Below are positions 28,233-37,264 of a stretch of DNA of 64,000 bases, one piece after another (position 1 is the stretch's first letter; each line of letters starts with the position of its first letter). The stretch spans positions 1 to 64,000 of the forward strand of contig JBNLCC010000015.1 in assembly GCA_050303615.1 (NCBI GenBank). Direction: 5' to 3'. The stretch is from CAZDXJ01 sp050303615. GTDB taxonomy: Bacteria > Pseudomonadota > Gammaproteobacteria > Methylococcales > Methylomonadaceae. The notes beneath the pieces were generated by a model. The model searched no databases, was not told where the DNA came from, and saw nothing but the letters and a program-made list of their open reading frames with translations. Made by a program: the position numbers and the translations under genes.

Positions 28233-28922
28233 TTATTCTTTGCTTTGACTGCGACTGCGTACTTCGGAATTAACGAACTCAAACAGCTTAACCGGCGATG
28301 CCGTAATGCCGCTCCCGCCGGCTGCATAAACTTCCTTTTCATATTTCCTGGCACAATCAGCCGAAGAATAAATGTAAATAGGTATGCTGGGATCATTTGC
28401 TCGAATGCCACGGATTAGATCGATGCCGGCCGTTCGATTGAACCAGACGCCCTCACGGCGGCCTAAATCGGAAATAATGGCATTCGGTTTTACGGTTCCG
28501 TTTTCCAGCAAAGCCAGAGCCGCAGAAGTGGATTCCGCCGTAGATATTTCGTAGCCGTCCCCCTGAAACTTTGCAATCTCGTAAGCATTGTTGGCGGGTT
28601 TGTCATCCACCCAAAGAATTAACCGGCTAACGGCTAATGTTTCCTCGTCCGGTAACGCCTTGGTCTTCACTTCATCCGAAGAAAGAAATCCTTGCTCGGT
28701 CAGGGCGCGTATCTGGTTTTGCATGTCCTCAACCTGCTTACGGAGCTGATCCGAAGCATCTTGTACGGAAACCTCCATATCGCCGAACTTGATACTGACC
28801 TCGCGAGAGTGGAGAATTCTTTTGATTGTCGGCAGCAAAACCAGCAAAATGATCGTCGCCAACACCGGCCAGGCAAGATCAGCCAGCGCTTTCAGTATTT
28901 CAGCATCCATCGTATTCACCAT
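28233..28922 (-). CDS. Membrane-anchored receiver (REC) domain protein
   Basis: A 229-residue protein with one N-terminal transmembrane helix (about residues 13-34), a short linker and coiled coil (about 50-80), then a receiver-like domain. The acidic pocket is VDD (Asp106-107), the likely phospho-acceptor is Asp152 in IISDLG, the switch Ser is in IYIYSSA and the conserved Lys is Lys212 in SPVKLF. No output or kinase domain is present. A membrane-tethered lone receiver is uncommon; it could be a phosphate sink or sensor accessory. No kinase gene lies nearby. The start at MVNTMDAE is uncertain; MDAE is possible. Confidence 0.7.
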   Translation of the reverse strand: MVNTMDAEILKALADLAWPVLATIILLVLLPTIKRILHSREVSIKFGDMEVSVQDASDQLRKQVEDMQNQIRALTEQGFLSSDEVKTKALPDEETLAVSRLILWVDDKPANNAYEIAKFQGDGYEISTAESTSAALALLENGTVKPNAIISDLGRREGVWFNRTAGIDLIRGIRANDPSIPIYIYSSADCARKYEKEVYAAGGSGITASPVKLFEFVNSEVRSRSQSKE

Positions 28923-29383
28923 TGAGTTGTATAGCTAACCTGGCGGGTAAATTCGTGTCATAACCGGATAACGTCCCCAAACCATCATCTTTTAACTGAG
29001 TCTAGTTACTAGCTATCATCCTGTCAACGGGCAAACCGGTTAACCAAATGGATGCTTGATATCTTAAATTATGTCAAATGTAAGGCATACAAGTGTCAGG
29101 GCTTGACTAAACACACGATGTAAAACCTGAACCATCGATCGGCATCAGGTCGAACATCCGCACCGGTGAGGATAGAGTAAAAGGCAATCCGACTTCAGTG
29201 ACTATAGCCCATTGACAAAATCAATCCCGGTCCACGTCTACAGGTCGATACATCACCCGGCCATCGGTCAGGTGGAATGTTCTGTTATTAAGATAGCTGC
29301 AAACAGAGCATTGTTTATGTTGTATGATGAATGCAAAAGCCTAGATATTATCAATTCACCGATATATAAAAGAGGTCGAATTT
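28923..29383. other. Intergenic region before the mechanosensitive channel gene
   Basis: About 460 bases between divergent genes, expected to hold both promoters. I see no convincing -10/-35 pair, terminator, repeat or gene. The ribosome site AGAGG precedes the channel ATG. Confidence 0.6.
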
Positions 29384-31825
29384 ATGCTCAGATATCTCAA
29401 ATTTCCGTGGCAAGCTTTTATGCTGCTCATTATTTTCGGGACGCTTGTTACGATTAAGCCAGGCCACTGTTTAGAATCATCTACCGTCCAGCCGGCATCA
29501 AAAAACGATATTCAGGAACTTCTTTCTGGGATCAAAAAGCGCCAGACATCAATTAATGAACAAGCGGGTTCGATCACTAAACGCTTGTCAACGGTTAAAA
29601 CTGATATTGAGCAAAAAGAACAAGCAGAGCAGCTGCAAGCCGTATTGGCAATTATCGATCAGCTCAGTATTGTTTACGAGCAACAAACTATCGCTTTAAA
29701 GCTCCAGCAATCGCTGTTCGATAAAAAACAGCATTTGCAAGAGCAGATTGCCGATTTAAAAACCGTTGCGGCCAAAAAGCAGAAATTTTCTTTTATGCAG
29801 TTGGATCAGGTGCGAGAAGAACTGAATGTAGAATCGCGCAGAGAAAAGACGTTGGCTGCAAAAATAGAGCTGGCAGAGACTGCCTTAAATCAAGCGACCG
29901 AAGTACTGCAAGAACAACAAGACAATATCCCTGAAGCGGAAGAATTATCCCCACCGAAAACAGAGAAAAAAGCATCTGAACTCGTTTTGGAAAACACGCA
30001 TTGGCAATTGGAGTTGGCAACACAGACTCAACAGTTGAGGCAATTCGAGTTGAGTAATGCCCAATTGGAAAAAACAGTTTACCTTGTCCGCCTTGATTAT
30101 TTGAATCATCAAGTCGAATACTTTGATAAGCAGGCGGTATTTGATCGCAATGAACTAAAGGAGCAACTGCAACGTATAGACAGGGAAGAATTTGATTTGA
30201 GACGGTCAGTGACACAAGCAAAAAACCAGTTGCCGGGCGTTAGAAACCGTTTGGAACAAATCAGGAAAAAGCTTGTATCTGTCACAAACTTTGATGAAGG
30301 AAAACGCCTGGAAGCCGAAAATGATATTTTACAACTCAAATTTGATGCCTTAAATAGCAAGATTGACAGCGGCTCGCGGCGCATCGAGTTGTTCAAGGAT
30401 TGGAAACAAGTTTGGGAATATCGTTACCAAATTTTTAATCAACTTGCAGAACAATCCATGCTGCCTAAATGGAAGGAACAAGCACTACAGCAGCTTGAGA
30501 AAATAGACCAAGAACAAGCGAATTTAAAGCTTTGGCTTTCGGATTGGCAAAACCGCCAACTTACACTGCGGAACAAAGCTGGAGACCCAAAGACCGCCTC
30601 CTATGCAGTTTCCCTGCAACAAGAATCCATGCGGCAAATCATTGATTCATTAGAAAGCTTGCAAACGACCCTGGAAAACAGTCGCCGTTTGCATAAAAAA
30701 CTTATTGATGAAATTAACACCCGTACATCAAATAGGACCTGGCGAGAATGGGGCGAGTTGGCTTTACATTATCAGTTTTATCAAAATACATTACTGGATT
30801 GGTGTCATGCTTTTGCATCCGCAATCACGACTTTTCTGCTGTTATATTTTATACGCTGGATTTTGATCTACAAGTTGAAGCATTTGGAAGAGCCGGGCAA
30901 GAGAGGCTCGTTAATTAATGGATTTTTAACCAGCATAAAACGCGCAAACAGTTTTTTCTTTTTGATGGTCGCTGTTTGGATTGCCTCGTCGTTTTTAACG
31001 CTATCTGCGGACACTAAAACCCTTATTTTTAACCTAACCAAAGTAGCCACCGTCTTTCAATTTGCAGTATGGGGCAGCAGTTTCGTTCGTGTTTGGGTAT
31101 TTAAGATTCTGGCACGGCGTACCAAACGCGATGGTGCCAGCATGGGCGCTTTATCGATTTTTAATTTTTCCAGCCAAATAATTTTATGGTCCATCACGTT
31201 GTTACTGATTTTGCAAAACCTCGGGATCAATGTAACCGCATTGATCGCAGGGCTGGGCATCGGTGGCGTTGCGGTCGCGCTTTCCTTGCAGCGCATTCTT
31301 GGGGATTTGTTTTCATCCCTGTCCATCGTTTTGGACAAACCTTTTGTCGTTAGTGATTTTGTCGTCTTTGGCGATGTTTTCGGCAGTGTTGAACATATAG
31401 GCATCAAAACCACTAGAATCCGCAGCCTGACCGGCGAACAAATTATTTGTCCTAACGGTGACTTGCTTAATACCCGAATCCGCAACTACAAGCGCATGAA
31501 CGAGCGCCGCGTCTGTTTTAAAATCGGCGTGGTCTATCAAACATCGGCGAAAAAGCTGCAGGAGATTCCACAGATAATCAAAGAAATCATTGAAACACAA
31601 CAGTCTATCCGTTTTGATCGTGCGCACTTTTGCTCTTACGGCGATTTCGCGTTGCTATTTGAAATTGTCTATTACGTACTAGACCCCGATTACAACCTTT
31701 ATATGGATCTTCAGCAGGCGATCAACCTGGAGATATTCAAACGTTTTCAGTCTGAAGGAATTGAGTTTGCTTATCCGACGCAATCGCTTTATCTGCAAAA
31801 TATAAAAAACAATAACAGCAGTTGA
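29384..31825 (+). CDS. Mechanosensitive ion channel of the MscS/MscK type
   Basis: An 813-residue inner-membrane channel that opens under membrane tension during osmotic downshift. It has an N-terminal signal segment and a long periplasmic coiled-coil region rich in Gln, Glu and Lys (about residues 35-440), as in MscK/KefA. Several membrane helices lie in about 470-620. The MscS pore and beta domain follow at about 610-800: NVTALIAGLGIGGVAVALSL is the pore helix with Gly/Ala packing, then QRILGDLFSSLSIVLDKPF, and GSVEHIGIKTTRIRSLTGEQ is the beta domain signature. Full MscK is about 1100 residues, so the periplasmic part here is shorter. Confidence 0.92.
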   Translation: MLRYLKFPWQAFMLLIIFGTLVTIKPGHCLESSTVQPASKNDIQELLSGIKKRQTSINEQAGSITKRLSTVKTDIEQKEQAEQLQAVLAIIDQLSIVYEQQTIALKLQQSLFDKKQHLQEQIADLKTVAAKKQKFSFMQLDQVREELNVESRREKTLAAKIELAETALNQATEVLQEQQDNIPEAEELSPPKTEKKASELVLENTHWQLELATQTQQLRQFELSNAQLEKTVYLVRLDYLNHQVEYFDKQAVFDRNELKEQLQRIDREEFDLRRSVTQAKNQLPGVRNRLEQIRKKLVSVTNFDEGKRLEAENDILQLKFDALNSKIDSGSRRIELFKDWKQVWEYRYQIFNQLAEQSMLPKWKEQALQQLEKIDQEQANLKLWLSDWQNRQLTLRNKAGDPKTASYAVSLQQESMRQIIDSLESLQTTLENSRRLHKKLIDEINTRTSNRTWREWGELALHYQFYQNTLLDWCHAFASAITTFLLLYFIRWILIYKLKHLEEPGKRGSLINGFLTSIKRANSFFFLMVAVWIASSFLTLSADTKTLIFNLTKVATVFQFAVWGSSFVRVWVFKILARRTKRDGASMGALSIFNFSSQIILWSITLLLILQNLGINVTALIAGLGIGGVAVALSLQRILGDLFSSLSIVLDKPFVVSDFVVFGDVFGSVEHIGIKTTRIRSLTGEQIICPNGDLLNTRIRNYKRMNERRVCFKIGVVYQTSAKKLQEIPQIIKEIIETQQSIRFDRAHFCSYGDFALLFEIVYYVLDPDYNLYMDLQQAINLEIFKRFQSEGIEFAYPTQSLYLQNIKNNNSS

Positions 31826-31901
31826 GTTGACAGCAAGACCTTGATGCCGCCTTCTGAGCGCTTCATTGCCAGACCTGTACTTTGCTAAATCGTTGCGTTT
31901 T

Positions 31902-32741
31902 TTATTTTATCAGCAGGTTTACCTCTTCCATTTCCTCGCCGTTCAGCTCGATGTCAAAACTCTCCAGGTCCTCTTTCATGTGTTGTTCGGAACAGGTCCC
32001 GGTCAATGGAACAATATCGATTTGGCTGAGATAACGGAAAAAAATCTGCGCCACTGTCTTATGATATTTTGCGGCAAGCATCTGTAAGGTCTTGCTGTTC
32101 AGCAGATGGGGATTTGCCGTCAATGTCCAAAAGCTCTGATAAACGACGCCATGATCAGAGCACCATTTCCGTAAAGCTGCATCATAGCCGGTGTCTCGAT
32201 AAAAACGGTTTTGTACAACGGCGGGTTTAACTTCGGTAACGCGATAGAGTTGTTTCAGGTAGTCGAGGTCGTAACAGTTACTGATGCCTATAAAACGCGC
32301 TTCGCCTCTATCTTGAATGGCTTCCATGGCCCGCCAGACCTTCAACAATTCATCAAAAGGCGTTACCGGCGAATGCAAGATCAGACAATCGACATAACTC
32401 GTTTGTAAATTTTGCAGCGATACCGTAAACGATTGCCCAACCTGTTCATCGATAGGCGCTTGTTTATCGTAAGGCACTCGGTCAGGATCATGCCCCGCAA
32501 GCGGCGTGAATTTGGTTTGCAAGTACAAAGTTTCGCGTTCGATTCCGGATGCAAACAAACGCCGTAACGCATTACCAACTAACTGTTCTTCATAATGTTT
32601 GGGCTGGCAAGCGGTATCGATACCTCTGAATCCGGCCAGGACTGCATTTTCGACCAAATGAGCGGTCCGCTCTTTTTTCCAAGCCGTTCCATAAATAAGT
32701 CTGGGCATTTTGATATCTATCATGGAAACTTTTCTCTTCAT
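31902..32741 (-). CDS. Aldo/keto reductase
   Basis: A 279-residue NADPH-dependent oxidoreductase. The catalytic tetrad is visible: Asp in FRGIDTACQP, Tyr in HYEEQLVGNAL, Lys in LQTKFTP and His in LILHSPVTP. The C-terminal cofactor region is NIVPLTGTCSEQHMKEDL. The substrate is unknown. Start choice is uncertain between the first ATG and one six codons later, which has a better GAAGAG site. It stands alone, facing the channel gene tail to tail. Confidence 0.88.
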   Translation of the reverse strand: MKRKVSMIDIKMPRLIYGTAWKKERTAHLVENAVLAGFRGIDTACQPKHYEEQLVGNALRRLFASGIERETLYLQTKFTPLAGHDPDRVPYDKQAPIDEQVGQSFTVSLQNLQTSYVDCLILHSPVTPFDELLKVWRAMEAIQDRGEARFIGISNCYDLDYLKQLYRVTEVKPAVVQNRFYRDTGYDAALRKWCSDHGVVYQSFWTLTANPHLLNSKTLQMLAAKYHKTVAQIFFRYLSQIDIVPLTGTCSEQHMKEDLESFDIELNGEEMEEVNLLIK

Positions 32742-32810
32742 TCAGCTCGTTTTATAGCTAGATAAAATGACAAGCAAACAATTTACCAACATAAGATTAT
32801 TGGGGTCGAA

Positions 32811-32832
32811 ATCTAAATTTACTCTGCCCCCA
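32811..32832. repeat. Short palindrome-flanked element (TGGGG...CCCCA)
   Basis: Between the reductase and the subtilase gene a TGGGG...CCCCA-bounded stretch surrounds AATCTAAATTTACTCTG. Similar GGGG(T/C)AGAGTAAATTT sequences occur in many copies in some Gammaproteobacteria. Only one copy is seen here, so repeat status rests on memory of the motif. Confidence 0.35.
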
Positions 32833-32886
32833 GTCAGTTTTGAGATTCAATTTTCAACTTGAAAATGAAAAAAGTCTTTTTAATTT

Positions 32887-35367
32887 TCAGACGGATAGTG
32901 GTGTTTTGATGAGATTTTCTACTGGCGTATAAATATCAGTGTCCACCATCGGCGTTTTAATGCTGATAATAAAAGCATAACGAGCTGACTTCCCCCACCG
33001 CTCCAAATTTGGTCGCTCTTTCCACCAACCCAAAACTGGATAAACAGCAATATAACCACGCTCGGCAAGTTCTGTCGCTGTACCGATCCAAGTATCGGAG
33101 TGAACGGAACCCAAGCTGCGCAATTTTTCACCCAATAGCCATTTACCACTGTCTGGTTTCGCACCTTTATAACCGTGTTCTTCATCTCGAGCTTTTTGAT
33201 TGATGCGCTGTTTGAATTCGGTCAGGCTTTCCAACGGTCGGCGTACATCAAAGCGTAGACCATGGGAGGCGTAGCGATATTTATTGACCCAACCTCTGGA
33301 GCCAGGATTCGGTTCGATGAAGTAGGATAATGTCACCTTCATTTCGACTTGGGTTTCCGGTGGTAAATCTTGTAAGACTTCCACTGGCCAAGGTAAGGTG
33401 TGCAAATTGACGTCTCGTGTTTTGACGGTACTGCCTTCCTTGGTATACGGTTGAATGACGTCTTGGGCAACCAGAGATAGTTCGTTGCGTGCGCTCCAAA
33501 ACAAAGTTTCTTCTTCTGGCACTCCATAACCGCAGTACCGTAAAAGTTGGCGGTATTTGTCCTGAGTGTTCAAGGGTTCGAACGCGGTTTTCATGGCAGG
33601 TGTCCATCGTGCAGAATGGATCAATAGTGCTCTGATGGTCTCCGGCCAATAGTCAGGATATAAGGCTTGTACTTTCGCTGCCAAATTTGCTGCTAGTGCT
33701 GCCGCTGCACTGGTATCGCCAAACGAAACCAGCTGTTTGCCCAAGGCAAATTGATGTCCGGTCGAGAGCAATTGCAGTGCATCGTCGATGTAATCCGCTT
33801 CAACATAAGCAGGATTAAGCGCCATGTTACCCGCTTCCATGACAATGTCCGGTTTTATCGGCCAAGTTTTTTGCCATTCCATCGATGTGCAACTGGCGGG
33901 TGCTAACCCCCCTTGTGGAGCCAATGGCGACCAGTCAGGATTGGCAACGGAATCCAGCCAGGCTTTTTCGGTATAACCACCTACCGTGAGTGCATTCCAG
34001 GATTGTCCTGGGTCATGTACTTCGTCGGTCAAGTTACTGTCAGGATACAAGTGCCTGTAACGTGGATCGGTATTGCCCGCCGACAAGACGACTAAATGCT
34101 GTTGTTCATCTTCATAACCGGATGTGATGGCGTCGATCGCCGCAGACCAGGACGAGGGGCGGCCATGATCTCTAGAGTCTGTCGTCGAAACCGCCATACA
34201 AAATACGCGTTGCCGGTCTGCCTCGATTTTCACCCTGGCGATACTTTCACGGGTGATGGCGCCATATAGCTCTTTATTGGTGTGATGATCGGGGTTAGGC
34301 GTGATTTTGACTGACTCCAGATGGTGAGTCAGCTGTATCGGTAATGGGTTGCCCAGCGCTTCGGTTAAGTCGCCATAGACCGATAAACCGGCCATATTGG
34401 TGCCATGCCCATTCCGGTCATCTGTACCCCATGTAGAAAAATAAGTATGCATATCAGAAGCTTCCGCTACCGGTTGCAATAAAGGATGAGCGTGATTAAC
34501 ACCGGTATCCAGAATGCAAACCGATGGTGCTGTATCGGGAGGCGGCGTCAGTTGTTGCAGTGCCTGCTTAATCCAAGCATGTTGGTCTTGCCGATTCATG
34601 CCGGTGAAAAAATCAGCGGTATCCTTGGCTTTTCTGATCTCTGCAATAGAACCCAATAGATGAATGGAGTGACTGATTTGTTCACGTGTTCCGAAAATCA
34701 GGACAATGGTTCGATCCAGGAAATGAATGGATTCAGCGCTGACTTTTAGATCAAGTTGTGAAGCATGGTCGCGTACAAAAGCTTCGTAATCGATTTTATC
34801 CGAGCGCCTTAACCACACCTCCCACCAAATCGATTCACCTGCATTCGGCATTAATTCCGGCTCATCCGTCCAAAGGGCATCCATGGCCGCAAGTTTAATA
34901 GCCGTGATACCATCGACCAAGTCTTTATGTCTGGGTTGATTTTTGGAAGTATTTTCGAGCTGATATTGAGATATTTTCTTTAGAAAATGAGTTAGTTTGC
35001 CTTCCGGTACAAATATGGTGGCAATAGTTTGTTGGCCAACCTGCTTGACGGAGCAAAGCTCAATACCGCTGCGTTGGTATTCTAAACTTGGAAATTTGAG
35101 TTCAAAATCCGGTTCGCTCTCGAAAGCTAGATAAATGCCATTGCAAACATCCAGACCGAAAGCTTTTTGTAGATCGATGATGGCAGGCTCTTGGGATTGG
35201 ATTTGCTGAATTTGGTCAATTAGTTGTTCAGCGTGGGCTTGCCGGTTGCGGGCTGGAGTGTTTACTTCGGCGCCCCCCATAGCTCTTTGGGGACGTGAGT
35301 AGCTTTCAGCTGTTGCAGAATTATTAATCAGCAGATGAGGAAGCCGTTCCTTGCTATTTTCAACCAT
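32887..35367 (-). CDS. ietS: IetS-like subtilisin-family serine protease (S8)
   Basis: An 826-residue cytosolic S8 protease, the effector half of an IetAS-type pair. The catalytic triad is seen as Asp in CILDTGVNHAHPL (about residue 287), His in DDRNGHGTNMAGL (about 320) and Ser in GDTSAAAALAAN (about 551). There is no signal peptide. The N-terminal about 270 residues resemble no peptidase propeptide I know and may sense partner or trigger. Directly upstream is an AAA ATPase gene whose stop codon abuts this ATG. IetAS was described as a toxin-antitoxin on an Agrobacterium Ti plasmid and was later found to protect against phage. Family assignment rests on domain pairing and gene order. Confidence 0.85.
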   Translation of the reverse strand: MVENSKERLPHLLINNSATAESYSRPQRAMGGAEVNTPARNRQAHAEQLIDQIQQIQSQEPAIIDLQKAFGLDVCNGIYLAFESEPDFELKFPSLEYQRSGIELCSVKQVGQQTIATIFVPEGKLTHFLKKISQYQLENTSKNQPRHKDLVDGITAIKLAAMDALWTDEPELMPNAGESIWWEVWLRRSDKIDYEAFVRDHASQLDLKVSAESIHFLDRTIVLIFGTREQISHSIHLLGSIAEIRKAKDTADFFTGMNRQDQHAWIKQALQQLTPPPDTAPSVCILDTGVNHAHPLLQPVAEASDMHTYFSTWGTDDRNGHGTNMAGLSVYGDLTEALGNPLPIQLTHHLESVKITPNPDHHTNKELYGAITRESIARVKIEADRQRVFCMAVSTTDSRDHGRPSSWSAAIDAITSGYEDEQQHLVVLSAGNTDPRYRHLYPDSNLTDEVHDPGQSWNALTVGGYTEKAWLDSVANPDWSPLAPQGGLAPASCTSMEWQKTWPIKPDIVMEAGNMALNPAYVEADYIDDALQLLSTGHQFALGKQLVSFGDTSAAAALAANLAAKVQALYPDYWPETIRALLIHSARWTPAMKTAFEPLNTQDKYRQLLRYCGYGVPEEETLFWSARNELSLVAQDVIQPYTKEGSTVKTRDVNLHTLPWPVEVLQDLPPETQVEMKVTLSYFIEPNPGSRGWVNKYRYASHGLRFDVRRPLESLTEFKQRINQKARDEEHGYKGAKPDSGKWLLGEKLRSLGSVHSDTWIGTATELAERGYIAVYPVLGWWKERPNLERWGKSARYAFIISIKTPMVDTDIYTPVENLIKTPLSV

Positions 35368-36360
35368 TTAGAGCGTGTTTTGTTGCTTTTGTCTGACCAG
35401 TCGTCGTTCTTTGATCGAATGGATCAGGTCCGAATGAGTGACGGCTTCTTTGTTATGAATGATGGCATCCTTAATAGCGTCTTCACAAGCGCGGGTGATG
35501 TCTCCATAGCTAAGGGTTTCGGCGGTAACCGCCGCTTTCGTCCAGTATATGCGAGACGTTTTATAGGCAGCTAACTTGGATTTTATTGCAGCGATAATTT
35601 CAGCTTTTGCGGGTACTTCATATTCAATCAGATCGTCAAAACGTCTAAATAATGCATGATCAAGTAACTCCTGGTGATTGGTTGCCGCAATCAACAAACT
35701 ATCGGAGCTATCTTGCTCAATCATTTGCAGAAAGCTGTTTAACACGCGACGTATTTCGCCTACATCGTTCACATTACCACGCTGTGAACCAATGCTGTCG
35801 AATTCATCGAACAAATACACGCCGCGAGTTTGTTCGATTGCATCGAAAATCAGGCGTAATTTGGCGGCAGTCTCCCCCATGTATTTGGTCATCAGTCCTT
35901 CGAGCCTAACAATGAACAATGGTAAGCCCAGTTCGCCGGCTAAAACAGATGCAGTCATAGTTTTACCGGTTCCAGGCGGACCAACCAACAACAGTTTTTT
36001 ACGCGGAGCTAAACCATGGGCACGCAATTTTTGTACGTGTTTATGTTCCTTGATTAGTCTTTCCAATTTTGCCTGAATGCTTTTAGACAACACCATATCC
36101 ATCAGTCGCAGCTGCGGGTAGGACACATTGAGCAACTGACTTAGTTCGCCTTTGGGTTTGGCTAACGGTGTCAGCTTTGATTCGTGCAATCTCGGTTTGA
36201 GTTTAGCGGAGTCGATTAAATCACGTATTTCTTTGGCAAGGTTGCCATGTCCCTTTTTAGCTTCTTGTGCTGCCATCTGCATGGCAATCGACAAAAACAT
36301 AGCCTCATCACCATCGACATGCGATTTAAGTAAGGCTTTAATTTGATTAGCGATAGCCAT
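35368..36360 (-). CDS. ietA: IetA-like AAA ATPase
   Basis: A 330-residue single-AAA protein that likely restrains or activates the coupled protease. Walker A is GPPGTGKT at residues 127-134, Walker B LFDEFDS with Asp/Glu at 186-187 and sensor 1 LIAATNHQEL. The arginine finger region is ALFRRFDDLIEYE. The N-terminal about 100 residues are helical and unrelated to FtsH or Cdc48 N-domains. It is the first gene of a two-gene operon. The about 215-base upstream region has no strong promoter that I can point to. Confidence 0.85.
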   Translation of the reverse strand: MAIANQIKALLKSHVDGDEAMFLSIAMQMAAQEAKKGHGNLAKEIRDLIDSAKLKPRLHESKLTPLAKPKGELSQLLNVSYPQLRLMDMVLSKSIQAKLERLIKEHKHVQKLRAHGLAPRKKLLLVGPPGTGKTMTASVLAGELGLPLFIVRLEGLMTKYMGETAAKLRLIFDAIEQTRGVYLFDEFDSIGSQRGNVNDVGEIRRVLNSFLQMIEQDSSDSLLIAATNHQELLDHALFRRFDDLIEYEVPAKAEIIAAIKSKLAAYKTSRIYWTKAAVTAETLSYGDITRACEDAIKDAIIHNKEAVTHSDLIHSIKERRLVRQKQQNTL

Positions 36361-36577
36361 GGCGATTAATCAAGGAATGTTTTGACTTTAGATTAACTAA
36401 TTGTAGATGAAAGGGTAGTTAAAGTAAAACCAGGATCAAAATGAATAACCATTCTGGAAAGTCATTTGAGACAAGTTACGTGTCTAATTATATTAAGATT
36501 AAAGTGACCGTAGCTAAATCTTAGCCAATATATCCCTCTACTGATCAATAGTTCTGACAGTCTATATTTATTCAGTT

Positions 36578-37249
36578 TCAATCGCCCACCGGCATAATCA
36601 CCGACGTCAGCAGGTAGTTATCTGTGGTGGCGGCAAAAATATCAGCATTAATATGCCGGCCGGATACGCTAAAACCGAGCTGTTCGGTATATTGAAATTC
36701 TATTGCGCGCATATCGATAAAATCGTCCAGCTGCATCGATAGCGCCTTGATTGCAGACTCCTTAAGACTGAACAGCAACATGGCCGGGTCAATCGCGCTG
36801 TTAAATCTGCTCATCGCGGTCAGTTCGTCGGCGCCGGCCATAAATACCGGCGCTAACTCTTCCATTCGTCCGGCACGCTGCGGTAAGGAGATCAGGTCAA
36901 TACCGATGCCGGTTTCACCAGCCGGCGATTTTTGCATCAACACCACGGCGCATAGCTCATGGTCATGGCTTATGGTGCCGGTTACGGTTTCCGGCCACAG
37001 CGGATTGCGCAATCGCCCAATGCCGATCGGCTGATCCGGCAAGCCGAACTGTTGCAAGCCTTGTCTGCTCAACCAGCGACCGGTGGCAAACTCCTGTTGG
37101 CGACTTTCAACCGCATTGGCCACCAAGGCCTGTTCTTCGGGTAAAATCGGGTAGGCTTGAATCGCAGCTGCTTTAATAAAGGCCTGATCCGGAAACCACT
37201 GCTGCAGTTTGTGTTGTATCTGTTCTATATCCCTTTCAAGCATCATCAT
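36578..37249 (-). CDS. 4'-phosphopantetheinyl transferase (EntD/Sfp group)
   Basis: Installs the phosphopantetheine arm on carrier proteins, which the PKS-NRPS and the donor ACP in this window require. The conserved GIGIDLISL holds the metal-binding Asp and LLFSLKESAIKAL matches the (F/W)xxKE-x3-K motif. The 223-residue length fits EntD-like enzymes. It follows the HMG-CoA-synthase-like gene by 15 bases on the same strand and is probably co-transcribed with it, tying it to the biosynthetic locus. Confidence 0.9.
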   Translation of the reverse strand: MMMLERDIEQIQHKLQQWFPDQAFIKAAAIQAYPILPEEQALVANAVESRQQEFATGRWLSRQGLQQFGLPDQPIGIGRLRNPLWPETVTGTISHDHELCAVVLMQKSPAGETGIGIDLISLPQRAGRMEELAPVFMAGADELTAMSRFNSAIDPAMLLFSLKESAIKALSMQLDDFIDMRAIEFQYTEQLGFSVSGRHINADIFAATTDNYLLTSVIMPVGD

Positions 37250-37264
37250 GCCATAGTTTAAAGC

